Part shown: in pieces, positions 1 through 6,778 of the stretch
Layout: the number at the start of each line of letters is the position of its first letter
How positions within the stretch are numbered: position 1 is the first letter of the stretch
IMG/VR virus record: IMGVR_UViG_3300010354_000641
Coordinates: 1 to 24,124 of that record
DNA length: 24,124 nt
Reading direction: 5' to 3' (one strand)
DNA from: a virus
Translations under genes and position numbers: made by a program
Notes under the pieces: model-generated
Seen by the model: only the letters and a program-made list of their open reading frames with translations
Told to the model about the DNA's origin: nothing
The model's database searches: none

Positions 1-639
1 ATGATCCCGCGGACGATTGGCGTGCGGGTACCGATCAGCCGGCGGATGATGATCCAGAGCTCGCCTGATATTGAGAATCTGGTGCGGCTTGATATGGCCG
101 AGTCTGTGGCGCTGGGGATGGATTACACCATCGGCTACGGCACTGGCTCTAATGGCCAACCGCTTGGCATCATCAACACCACCGGCATTGGTTCGGTGAC
201 GTTTGGTGGTGGTACTAGCAAGACGTTCCCGAGCAGCCTTGGCGGTGGCTCTCACGATTGCGGTGACTGGTCTGATTACGTGGATCTGGAGACTGCACTG
301 GCCGCTAACAACCTGGATGCAGGTGCTATGCGGTACGTCATGAACAGCGTTGTAAAAGGCGCTTTGAAGCAGACGTTGCGTGCATCAGCTGCTGGTTCGG
401 ATTACATCATGACTGACGCCGGAGCGGTGAATGGTTATGAGGTAGTGGTTTCAAACCAGATGCAGACCAATGATGTGCTCATGGGTAATTTCCAAGATTG
501 CGTGGTCGGGATGTGGTCTGGGCTTGATGTTGTGATTGATCCCTACTCACAAAGTGCTAGCGGCCAGGTAATTCTGACCGTACATCAGGACTTTGATGTA
601 GCGGTACGCCGCGCTCAGAGCTTTGCGCTGGGCACCTGA
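1..639 (+). CDS. Major capsid protein, HK97 fold (C-terminal part, 5' truncated by window edge)
   Basis: This is the shell-forming subunit of the phage head. The visible 212 residues match the C-terminal half of HK97-type capsid proteins. They include a segment like 'RVPISRRMMIQSSPDIENLV', a helix ending in 'MDYTIGYGTGSNGQPLGI' followed by 'NTTGIGSV', and a late 'HQDFDVAVRRAQSFALGT' strand typical of the A-domain end. Family members are usually 300-400 residues, so the N-terminal arm and E-loop lie upstream of base 1. The ATG at base 1 is probably an internal methionine. A small gene starts 2 nt after the stop. The fold assignment rests on pattern recognition of family motifs and its position ahead of connector and tail genes. 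Confidence 0.88.
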   Translation: MIPRTIGVRVPISRRMMIQSSPDIENLVRLDMAESVALGMDYTIGYGTGSNGQPLGIINTTGIGSVTFGGGTSKTFPSSLGGGSHDCGDWSDYVDLETALAANNLDAGAMRYVMNSVVKGALKQTLRASAAGSDYIMTDAGAVNGYEVVVSNQMQTNDVLMGNFQDCVVGMWSGLDVVIDPYSQSASGQVILTVHQDFDVAVRRAQSFALGT

Positions 640-641
640 TC

Positions 642-845
642 ATGAGGCTCCGTATTCTCAGCAACTGCCGAGGAGACGGCCGCCACCTTGCGATTGGTGA
701 GGTGGCGGAAGTGCCCGACAGTGTTGGCAACGAGCTGTTGTCAGTAGGTTTGGCAGAGATTGCGCCAGTACCCGAATCAATGCCGACAAGCGAGTTAAAG
801 CAACGGCGAACAAAAGCACACACCCCAACCACAAACGAGGACTGA
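642..845 (+). CDS. Small conserved phage protein downstream of capsid
   Basis: This is a 67-residue protein. It opens with a short beta-rich domain ('MRLRILSNCRGDGRHLAIGE', then 'VAEVPDSVGNELLSVGLAEI'). This matches a widespread type of phage mini-protein found next to capsid genes, in which a 'V-L-N-C-x-x-D-G-x-x-x-x-x-G-E' strand pair is followed by a 'LLxxGLAE' helix. The C-terminal third is polar, lysine/threonine-rich and probably disordered. It lies 2 nt after the capsid stop and 3 nt before the next ATG. Its role is unknown; a head-assembly or connector accessory is a guess from position only. Confidence 0.72.
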   Translation: MRLRILSNCRGDGRHLAIGEVAEVPDSVGNELLSVGLAEIAPVPESMPTSELKQRRTKAHTPTTNED

Positions 846-848
846 TCC

Positions 849-1229
849 ATGGCCATTCAGCAACGAAATCTGGACCAGCTCCAGGTTTTTAATATCCGCA
901 CTCCCGCGACTCTGAGCTCTAATAGCGACACCACTGGTGTTGACCTGTCTGGTATTGACGGTGACGCTTTGTTCATTTTGAACGCCGGCACCAGTTCAAC
1001 CGGAACGATCAACGCCAAGCTGCAGCATTCGCTGACGGTTAGTGGCACTTATGATGATGTTACCGGCGGTGCATTTGCGCAGTTGACTGCTACTGCCAGC
1101 ACTCAAAAGCTAGCAGTACCTCGGGACGAGCTGCGCCCCTTCCTGCGCATCTCCTTTAGTGGGCTAGCATCCTCCTACTCGGCTGCTGTCAGCTGTGTAG
1201 CTGTTGGTGCTGCACGTTACGCAAGCTGA
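849..1229 (+). CDS. Probable virion structural protein (head region), function unknown
   Basis: A 126-residue protein rich in Thr, Ser, Ala and Gly with alternating hydrophobic strands. It has a 'LFILNAGTSSTGTINAKLQH' core and a C-terminal 'LRPFLRISFSGLASSYSAAV' strand pair, so an all-beta virion protein is likely. Similar proteins sit between capsid and connector genes in many siphoviruses, where head decoration is a possible job, but no defining motif is visible. The start is preceded by a purine-rich 'cgagga' about 8 nt upstream. Its TGA overlaps the next ATG by one base (TGATG at 1227-1231). Confidence 0.7.
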   Translation: MAIQQRNLDQLQVFNIRTPATLSSNSDTTGVDLSGIDGDALFILNAGTSSTGTINAKLQHSLTVSGTYDDVTGGAFAQLTATASTQKLAVPRDELRPFLRISFSGLASSYSAAVSCVAVGAARYAS

Positions 1230-1558
1230 TGATGATCCAGGAAATCGCTGATGATTTCCTGCTGAACGACTTCGGCTCCAGCGTCACCGCTGGGGCCGTT
1301 GTTGGTTTGGGGATTATGGATCGCGCCAGCCAAGTTATTATGAATGACCAGGTGGTAACGGTAGATTATGCGCTGACGGTACGTACGGATCAGTTTGGCC
1401 ATCTTGGCTATGGTGACTTTATTGAGCATGATGGCAATGTGTATAGATTGCAGCATGAACCACTGCAATTAGCAGACGGTCGGTTTTCAGTGATGGTGCT
1501 TGAAATGGTCGATGATAATACTGAGGTTACCGTTGTTATTGATGGTGACTGGCTATGA
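1229..1558 (+). CDS. Putative head-tail joining / connector protein
   Basis: A 109-residue acidic protein with an N-terminal helix ('MIQEIADDFLLNDFGSSV') followed by a beta-rich body containing a 'FIEHDGNVYRLQHEPLQLAD' hairpin and 'FSVMVLEMVDD'. That shape, an N-terminal helix followed by a 'GxxYxVxxxxxxxDG' beta sandwich, fits lambda FII-like and other head-tail joining proteins. Its position after the capsid block is where such a stopper belongs. It overlaps the previous gene by 1 nt and the next by 4 nt (ATGA). A second ATG at 1232 is an equally possible start. The family call is by shape and position, not by an invariant motif. Confidence 0.55.
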   Translation: MMIQEIADDFLLNDFGSSVTAGAVVGLGIMDRASQVIMNDQVVTVDYALTVRTDQFGHLGYGDFIEHDGNVYRLQHEPLQLADGRFSVMVLEMVDDNTEVTVVIDGDWL

Positions 1559-1932
1559 GCACGCAGACGTATAAGACAAGGATCCGCACGTTGTATGCAA
1601 CAGCAGCTGTATTAGCAGCGCAAAATCCTGTATTATTGCAAGGCGAGCCAGCGTATGAGAGTGACACCGGAAAAGAAAAGATCGGCAATGGTGTGACGGC
1701 GTATAACAGTTTGCCATATAAACCAAGCGGCCAAGCTGGTGCGTCGTATGTGCATAACCAGCCATCAGCAGCTGCGACCTGGACGATTGCTCATAACTTA
1801 GGTTTCAAGCCATCGGTAGAGCTGTTGAACTCTGGCAGCCAAGAGATCGAAGGTGATGTGGTGCATACTAGCCAGAATGTAACTGTAGTGAACTTCACAA
1901 CCCCTATTGCCGGCTTTGCACGGTTGAACTGA
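1555..1932 (+). CDS. Fibre-like protein with Mtd-type N-terminal domain
   Basis: A 125-residue protein with two recognisable parts. Residues about 1-55 ('ANPVLLQGEPAYESDTGKEK' then 'IGNGVTAYNSLPY') form the small trimerising domain seen at the N terminus of phage tropism determinants and hyaluronidase-like fibres. Residues about 72-125 hold a beta domain of pattern 'WTIAHNLGFKPSV...SGSQEIEGDV...NVTVVNFTTP'. The same domain ends the next gene. There is no tip domain between them, so this is a minimal fibre or spike, perhaps on the head because of its location. It overlaps the upstream gene by ATGA and ends 1 nt before the next ATG. No reverse transcriptase or variable repeat accompanies it. 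Confidence 0.72.
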   Translation: MSTQTYKTRIRTLYATAAVLAAQNPVLLQGEPAYESDTGKEKIGNGVTAYNSLPYKPSGQAGASYVHNQPSAAATWTIAHNLGFKPSVELLNSGSQEIEGDVVHTSQNVTVVNFTTPIAGFARLN

Positions 1933-1933
1933 C

Positions 1934-2725
1934 ATGGCACGCTCCATTCTTACTGACTTTGACTTTGGGTCAGTTTCCAAGATCCTGAACCTGCCCACAC
2001 CGGCCACCTCAGGCGAACCGGCAACCAAGGGTTACGTCGATTCCGCCGTTGAAGGCCTGGCGTGGAAGGATTCGGTGCGGGTCAGCACCCAGGGCAACAT
2101 TGATCTGAGCGCACCTGGCGCCACGATTGATGGCATCACGATGGCCAACGGCGATCGGGTGCTGGTGCGGTCGCAGACGACCCAGAGCCAGAATGGCATC
2201 TATGTGTGGAATGGCGCCAGCACCGCCGCTACGCGTGCGCTGGATGCGAGCACGTTTGCGGAGCTAAAGCAGGCCGTCGTCACTGTTGAAGAGGGCACGG
2301 ATGCAGGTGCCACTTTCCGGCAGACCCAGGTCAATGGCACGATCGACTCCAGCAACGTCATCTTCAGCAGCTTCGGCACCACTGCACCGAGTGCTTCTGA
2401 GAGCACGGCGGGGATTGCTGAGATCGCCACACAGGCTGAGACTGACACCGGAACTGATGATGCACGGATCGTTACCCCGCTGAAGCTCAAGACCTGGACC
2501 GGCGCACCGAAGCGCTATGCAGCGGCCTTTGGTGATGGCAGCGCCACCAGCTACACGATCACCCATAACCTGGCCAGCCGGGATCTGACCGTGGCTGTAT
2601 ACCGCAACAGCGGTAACTACGACGAGGTGGAGTGCGATGTGGAGCACAGCACCACCAACACGGTGACGCTGAAGTTCAGCAGTGCACCGACGTCTAACCA
2701 GTACCGCGTCGTGGTGCTTGGCTGA
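1934..2725 (+). CDS. Phage fibre/adhesin-like structural protein
   Basis: A 263-residue fibre-type protein. The N-terminal part has the fibre motif 'ATKGYVDSAVEGLAWKDSVR' followed by the repeat-like 'GDRVLVRSQTTQSQNGIYVW' and 'AVVTVEEGTDAGATFRQTQ' strands. These are found in many phage fibre N-terminal and shaft domains. Residues about 155-185 carry the 'STAGIAEIATQAETDTGTDD' segment typical of tail-fibre shafts. The last about 60 residues ('YTITHNLASRDLTVAVYRNS', then 'VECDVEHSTTNTVTLKFSSA') are related to the C-terminal domain of the preceding gene. Its TGA overlaps the next ATG. Probably a trimeric receptor-binding or decorating fibre; whether it sits on head or tail cannot be told from sequence. 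Confidence 0.75.
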   Translation: MARSILTDFDFGSVSKILNLPTPATSGEPATKGYVDSAVEGLAWKDSVRVSTQGNIDLSAPGATIDGITMANGDRVLVRSQTTQSQNGIYVWNGASTAATRALDASTFAELKQAVVTVEEGTDAGATFRQTQVNGTIDSSNVIFSSFGTTAPSASESTAGIAEIATQAETDTGTDDARIVTPLKLKTWTGAPKRYAAAFGDGSATSYTITHNLASRDLTVAVYRNSGNYDEVECDVEHSTTNTVTLKFSSAPTSNQYRVVVLG

Positions 2726-3102
2726 TGGCTAAGTCATTCCTAAGTGGAATGAATGTTGCTGGCGGAACGTTTGCTTTGCGGCAAAGCGTCACCGCCAGTA
2801 GCAGCATCTACTCATTGGACGTAACAGCTTCCAACGAATTTGTAACCAGTGCTGCGATTAACGGCAATGTCACAGTAAACCTCAGCAATCTTTCTGGCAT
2901 TCCTTCGGAGTATAGCTGGCGTGGAGTGCTGCGCTTTGCATACACAAGTGGCACCATCACATGGTTTTCTGGCAACAGCGGCTACACCGTGAAGTGGGAT
3001 GGCGGCTCAGCTATGACGCCAACCGCTGGGGAGACTGAGTGCGTGGTAATTGAGGTTTATGGCACCACGATCGAAGTTGCTGCGCTGCGCGGGAGATCCT
3101 GA
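2725..3102 (+). CDS. Small all-beta structural protein in fibre island
   Basis: A 125-residue Ser/Thr/Gly-rich protein made of short predicted beta strands ('IYSLDVTASNEFVTSAAING', 'GVLRFAYTSGTITWFSG', 'CVVIEVYGTTIEVAALRG'). No family is recognised. Length and composition fit a fibre tip or shaft module rather than an enzyme, with no signal peptide or membrane segment. It is coupled on both sides by TGATG overlaps (2723-2727 and 3100-3104), so it is translated with the flanking fibre genes and may form part of the same appendage. Confidence 0.65.
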   Translation: MAKSFLSGMNVAGGTFALRQSVTASSSIYSLDVTASNEFVTSAAINGNVTVNLSNLSGIPSEYSWRGVLRFAYTSGTITWFSGNSGYTVKWDGGSAMTPTAGETECVVIEVYGTTIEVAALRGRS

Positions 3103-3941
3103 TGCTGCAACGAATGACGCTTTTGGCTGCAACAAACTTCAGCAGCTACGACACCGACGCGCAGAGCTACATCACGGCGGTTGAGGTTGCTGACACCGCC
3201 GCAGGGCAATCTGGCGGGCTGGAGACAGCAACCAAAGACGCCATCAATGCCTTTGTTGTGGGCTGCAAAACTGATGGCATCTGGTCTGCGATTAAGGCAT
3301 CGTGCATCCTGGCCGGTGCCCGCACGCTGAGTGGTGCGTTGGTGCCGCTGGTAGGTTCTGCGCCGACGAACGTGAACTTCGTCAGTGGTGATTATAACAG
3401 AAAGACAGGACTTAAGGGCAATGGAACCACGCAGACGCCAAAGTATCTAAATACAAACAGAGCCGATAATTCAGATCCTCAAAATAATCATCACTTGTCT
3501 GTTTATTGTTCGGCGGTTCCAACGTTTCCAGGCGGTCAATTCTTCGAGGTAGATTTTCCTGTTTTAATAGGCTCGACTGTGTACGGGACGACTGGGGCAA
3601 CGCAATTATTCTTCAGAAAGTCTAACGGATATGAAGTTCAACATAGACATACCACTACGATACGAACAAATGCTGCTTTTAGTCCAGGCGCTGTTTCTTT
3701 TGTCGGCGTAGCACGTAATGCAAGCACCACTGTAACCATGCGTGCAAATAACACAAGCGTCAGCCTAAGTATTACATCAGAAGCCCCTGGAAGCACTACC
3801 ACAAAAGTCTTTGCTATTGGCAATGGCGCTAACAACACCTCCGCCCGCATCTCCTTCTATTCCATAGGGGAGTCTCTCGACCTGTCCCTGCTTAATTCCC
3901 GAGTAACCACGCTCGTTAACGCGATGGCCGCCATCCCATGA
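3102..3941 (+). CDS. Putative adhesin / lectin-like receptor-binding protein
   Basis: A 279-residue protein. Residues about 12-85 form an alpha-helical N-terminal region ('SSYDTDAQSYITAVEVADTA' and 'AINAFVVGCKTDGIWSAIKA'), a pattern seen at the start of many phage surface proteins. From residue about 85 on it is beta-rich ('NFVSGDYNRKTGLKGNGTTQ', 'FVGVARNASTTVTMRANNTS', 'ISFYSIGESLDLSLLNSRVT'). This resembles concanavalin-like lectin sandwiches, including the final 'slIGeslD...l..rv..l...mA' helix. About 3390-3850 is clearly richer in A and T than its flanks, suggesting the tip was acquired separately. It overlaps the next gene by ATGA, and that neighbour may be its chaperone. Receptor-binding is inferred from fold resemblance and context. 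Confidence 0.68.
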   Translation: MLQRMTLLAATNFSSYDTDAQSYITAVEVADTAAGQSGGLETATKDAINAFVVGCKTDGIWSAIKASCILAGARTLSGALVPLVGSAPTNVNFVSGDYNRKTGLKGNGTTQTPKYLNTNRADNSDPQNNHHLSVYCSAVPTFPGGQFFEVDFPVLIGSTVYGTTGATQLFFRKSNGYEVQHRHTTTIRTNAAFSPGAVSFVGVARNASTTVTMRANNTSVSLSITSEAPGSTTTKVFAIGNGANNTSARISFYSIGESLDLSLLNSRVTTLVNAMAAIP

Positions 3942-4507
3942 CTTACATCCACGCCCCAGCCGACTCCGCGCCTGCCTGGCCCTATAGCCTGGCCCAGCTT
4001 CGGGCAGATAACCCCAACGTCAGTTTCAGCGTTCTGCCCACGGCTGATGATCTGGCTCCGTTTTATGTGTTCGAGGTGCAGCCTGTTGAACCACCGGCGA
4101 CAGATCAACGGACCCAACGAGTGGAGGAGGCGCTTCCCGAGCTGGTGGATGGCGTCTGGCAACAGCACTGGGCTGTGCGCGATGCGACGCCGGAAGAGAT
4201 CGCGGCCTATGACGACGCCAACAAACCGCGCCCAGACTGGCTGAGTTTCAAGACGGCAATGCTCTCCAGCCCAGATGTCAATGCCGCGATGGGCGCCGCC
4301 ATGCCATCAGCACCATTGGCGGTCATGAGCCTGCCTGCGGCACTCAATGCCGCTGTGGCCGGCGACACCAGCGACTTCGCCGTCACCTGGACCACACTCT
4401 GCCAAGCCGGTCTGATCCCCCAGCCGGTGATTGATGCCGTGGCGGCTACGGCAGTTGCATGTCATTTGCCGGAGGCGTTTGTGCAGGTGCTGGGAGGTGA
4501 AGCATGA
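3938..4507 (+). CDS. Putative fibre assembly chaperone (paralogue of 17227-17655)
   Basis: A 189-residue protein. Residues about 55-90 carry 'RTQRVEEALPELVDGVWQQH' and 'WAVRDATPEEIAAYDDANKP', a phrase typical of tail-fibre assembly proteins of the DUF4376/Tfa-like kind. The C-terminal region from residue about 98 is helical, starting 'PDWLSFKTAMLSSPDV'. It lines up with '[16 protein letters not shown]' and following helices in the 142-residue protein at 17227. Both paralogues begin 'MTY' and both directly follow an adhesin gene, which supports a role in folding or attaching that adhesin. ATGA overlaps couple it to genes on both sides. The chaperone function is inferred. Confidence 0.6.
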   Translation: MTYIHAPADSAPAWPYSLAQLRADNPNVSFSVLPTADDLAPFYVFEVQPVEPPATDQRTQRVEEALPELVDGVWQQHWAVRDATPEEIAAYDDANKPRPDWLSFKTAMLSSPDVNAAMGAAMPSAPLAVMSLPAALNAAVAGDTSDFAVTWTTLCQAGLIPQPVIDAVAATAVACHLPEAFVQVLGGEA

Positions 4508-4962
4508 CAACCCCAGCCAGTATCCGCGAACAGATCCTCAACCGCATCGCCACCGTCACCCTGCCTGGAACAGTGCAGGTTGGCAATAGGATCTACCGCT
4601 CCAGAACACAAGCCTACAGCCGCAGCGAAGCACCAGCAATCACTGTTAGCCCTGGTGAGGACAACCCAGCGAACGCACCACGTACAACCGGCGCCAGCCT
4701 TGGCCGGCTAGATCAGGTGCTGCCGGTACTGATCGAGATCTACGTTCGTGGTGATGTACCGGATCAGTTAGCGGATCCGATTGGTGTTGATGTGCACGCC
4801 AGGATGATGGCCGATCGCACGATGGGTGGCCTGGCACATGATGTGCAGCCTGATGGCTGGCGGCCTGAATATGAGCAAGCGGACCTTACAGCTGGATGGA
4901 TTGGTCATAAGTTTCTGATTCGGTATCGCACGCGAGATGATGCGATCAATGCTCAGCCCTGA
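4504..4962 (+). CDS. Tail terminator / tail completion protein (lambda U-like)
   Basis: A 152-residue protein that would cap the tail tube and join it to the head. It opens with the 'SIREQILNRIATVTLPGTVQ' helix typical of minor tail protein U / tail terminator families. It continues with 'RSEAPAITVSPGEDNP', 'LPVLIEIYVRGDV' and a late 'EQADLTAGWIGHKFLIRYRT' strand pair, matching the alpha/beta layout of that family. Position supports it: it lies immediately before the tail tube gene, as in lambda (U then V). It starts in a 4-nt ATGA overlap with the upstream gene. Confidence 0.75.
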   Translation: MTTPASIREQILNRIATVTLPGTVQVGNRIYRSRTQAYSRSEAPAITVSPGEDNPANAPRTTGASLGRLDQVLPVLIEIYVRGDVPDQLADPIGVDVHARMMADRTMGGLAHDVQPDGWRPEYEQADLTAGWIGHKFLIRYRTRDDAINAQP

Positions 4963-4998
4963 TGTCCATAGGCTGATGATGTGGATGCTCAACACACA

Positions 4999-5139
4999 AT
5001 GCCCGAGCAGTACGAACACCACGGATTGAGTGGTGAATACGTGATGTTGCCATCGGGTGAGGTGGTACCTGCTGCTGAATACAAGGAGCCAGCTGAGCCC
5101 ACGAAGACTGTTAAACCCGCACCAAAGGCCCAGGACTGA
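4999..5139 (+). CDS. Tiny 46-residue protein between tail terminator and tail tube genes
   Basis: A short reading frame that starts ATG (MPEQYEHHGLSGEYVMLPSG...) and ends in a TGA overlapping the tail-tube ATG by one base. The same frame stays open back to 4972 and offers a GTG at 4981, which would give 52 residues. No clear ribosome binding site decides between the two. The N-terminal half has the 'GEYVxLPSGEVVPAAEY' pattern of a small beta hairpin. The rest is Pro/Lys/Ala-rich and likely disordered. The coupling overlap, lack of alternative coding and sensible composition support it as real; its function is unknown. Two micro-ORFs (4962-4976 and 4976-5029) chained by TGATG precede it and might deliver ribosomes. 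Confidence 0.6.
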   Translation: MPEQYEHHGLSGEYVMLPSGEVVPAAEYKEPAEPTKTVKPAPKAQD

Positions 5140-6317
5140 TGGCACTGCTGATCCGCAACAGCTTCCTGCTGGCGAAGGCTGAAACCACCTACGGCACGCT
5201 GGGTACCGCAATCGCTGCTACCGATGCGGTGAAGATCGTGAGCATGGAGGTGAACCCGATCACGGGCGAACGCGTCCAGCGCAACCTGATCAAAGGATTC
5301 CTCGGTGCTGACCGGCAACCGCTGACGAATGAGCATGTATCGGTGACGATCACCTTTGAATGGGGTGGATCTGGTGTTGCTGCTACCGCACCACGGTTCT
5401 CGCCGCTGCTGTTGGCAGCAGGCATGAATCTGACGAGCTCAGCTGAGATCACAGGTACTGCCCAGGCTGGGGCTGCAAATAGCATTACGCTTGCCTCTGG
5501 CGCCAGTGCTGTGACGGATGTCTATGTTGGCTATCCCATCATCATTACCAGTGGCACTGGTCAAGATCACGCTGGTGTGATTACGGCTTACAACGGTTCC
5601 ACAAAGGTTGCCACTGTGGTGCCGTCCACAGCGACGTTCGTGCCTGGTGCCAGCAGTGGCTACAAGATCCCAGCGCTGAGTCTGTACCAGCCGATCAGCA
5701 GCTTTGGTAATGGGTCCAGCTGCACGTTGGTCGCAGTGAAGGATCAGAATGTCCATCGGATCGAAGGTTTTCGCGGCAGCCCGGCATTGAATGCACCGTT
5801 AAATGCTTATGGCACTTTCACGATCACTGGTGTAGGCCGATACGTGACACCAACCGCAAAATCTACTGAGTCGTACACCTACGGCGATCAAGCCCAGCCT
5901 GTGCCAGTGACACCAAAGCACACGAAAGCGCTGCGGTTCCAGAGCTTTGGGCCATGTTCTGAAGGGTTTACGTTCGACTGGGGACTGTCAACAACGTTCC
6001 GTTCATTAATTGGTTGCACAACGGAAGCGCTGATTACGGATCGCCCAAATCCCAATGGTACGTTGACCATTGAAAACCCATCAGTTGCTACGAAGAATTT
6101 CTTCACCGCAGCTGCTGATAATACCGGCGCCAGTGATGGGCCGTTCCTTGTTCAGCAGGGTACAACTGAAACCCAGAGCACGATCTTTTATGCACCCAAG
6201 TGTGCGATTAGTGGTGACCTTAGCTTCAGTGATACTGATGGTGTTGACATGATGCAGATTCCATTCACTGCACTGCCAACCAGCGGTAACGACGAAACCA
6301 GACTGATCTTCTACTGA
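5139..6317 (+). CDS. Major tail tube protein (lambda V-like), with inserted beta domain
   Basis: A 392-residue tail tube subunit. The start 'MALLIRNSFLLAKAETTYGT' is the hallmark opening of siphovirus tail tube proteins, and 'NEHVSVTITFEWGGSG' and the C-terminal 'KCAISGDLSFSDTDGVDMMQ', 'IPFTALPTSGNDETRLIFY' strands fit the tube core. Residues about 105-177 ('GTAQAGAANSITLASGASAV' through 'GASSGYKI') look like a separate beta domain of a type I recognise from many unrelated phage surface proteins, inserted in the tube fold. The protein is longer than many tube proteins for this reason. TGATG overlaps couple it to the tiny gene upstream and to the tail chaperone downstream. Confidence 0.85.
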   Translation: MALLIRNSFLLAKAETTYGTLGTAIAATDAVKIVSMEVNPITGERVQRNLIKGFLGADRQPLTNEHVSVTITFEWGGSGVAATAPRFSPLLLAAGMNLTSSAEITGTAQAGAANSITLASGASAVTDVYVGYPIIITSGTGQDHAGVITAYNGSTKVATVVPSTATFVPGASSGYKIPALSLYQPISSFGNGSSCTLVAVKDQNVHRIEGFRGSPALNAPLNAYGTFTITGVGRYVTPTAKSTESYTYGDQAQPVPVTPKHTKALRFQSFGPCSEGFTFDWGLSTTFRSLIGCTTEALITDRPNPNGTLTIENPSVATKNFFTAAADNTGASDGPFLVQQGTTETQSTIFYAPKCAISGDLSFSDTDGVDMMQIPFTALPTSGNDETRLIFY

Positions 6318-6778
6318 TGTTTCATCTCTATCAACCGGACTACATTGAGTGGCCGGTATCTGTTGATCTTCCCGCTAAAGGCGGCGTGAAGAAGGCGTAT
6401 AAGCTCACGGCACATTTTCGTGTACTGGATCAGGAGGACTGCCAAGAGCTGCAGGATCAGCATAATCAGATGCTGGTGGCCTTACGTCGTCGGCTGCAAG
6501 CATTGCAGGGGTATAGCAGTGATGCAGAGGCCGAGGATGCGATGACCGCACCATTGCCCTGTAGCTATCAAGATCTGGCTGATGCGGTGTTATGCGGCTG
6601 GGGTGAGGAAGTTGTTGATGAGGCTGGTGAACCGGTGGAGTTTAATGACGTGAGTAAAGCACGGTTTTATCGAATCCAGGGTGCTGCTGCTGCGGTCTTT
6701 AACGCATGGACCGAAAGCCTCGGCACACCAACTGAAAAGAGTGCTGCAAAGGCCGGAGGATTTAGAGCAAAAAACTGA
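6317..6778 (+). CDS. Tail assembly chaperone, short form (lambda G-like)
   Basis: The zero-frame product is 153 residues and close in length to lambda gpG. It starts 'MFHLYQPDYIEWPVSVDLPA', followed by a strand-rich N-terminal domain ('KKAYKLTAHFRVLDQEDCQE') and helices, including a 'YQDLADAVLCGWGEEVVDEA' segment usual in tail chaperones. These act before assembly by binding the tape measure protein and recruiting tail tube subunits. The gene lies between tube and tape measure, the canonical place. It ends in GCA AAA AAC TGA, where a slippery heptamer lets some ribosomes continue into the -1 frame (see the G-T entry). Confidence 0.82.
   Translation: MFHLYQPDYIEWPVSVDLPAKGGVKKAYKLTAHFRVLDQEDCQELQDQHNQMLVALRRRLQALQGYSSDAEAEDAMTAPLPCSYQDLADAVLCGWGEEVVDEAGEPVEFNDVSKARFYRIQGAAAAVFNAWTESLGTPTEKSAAKAGGFRAKN

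Noticed and set aside
1555-1932. Diversity-generating retroelement target, suggested by the Mtd-like N-terminal domain
   Set aside because: No reverse transcriptase, template repeat or matching variable repeat is visible in the window.
2264-2647. 127-codon minus-strand frame and other opposite frames in the fibre island
   Set aside because: They overlap well-supported fibre genes and are products of GC-rich codon usage.
4768-5211. 147-codon minus-strand frame
   Set aside because: It crosses the ends of three coupled plus-strand genes and has no recognisable protein character.
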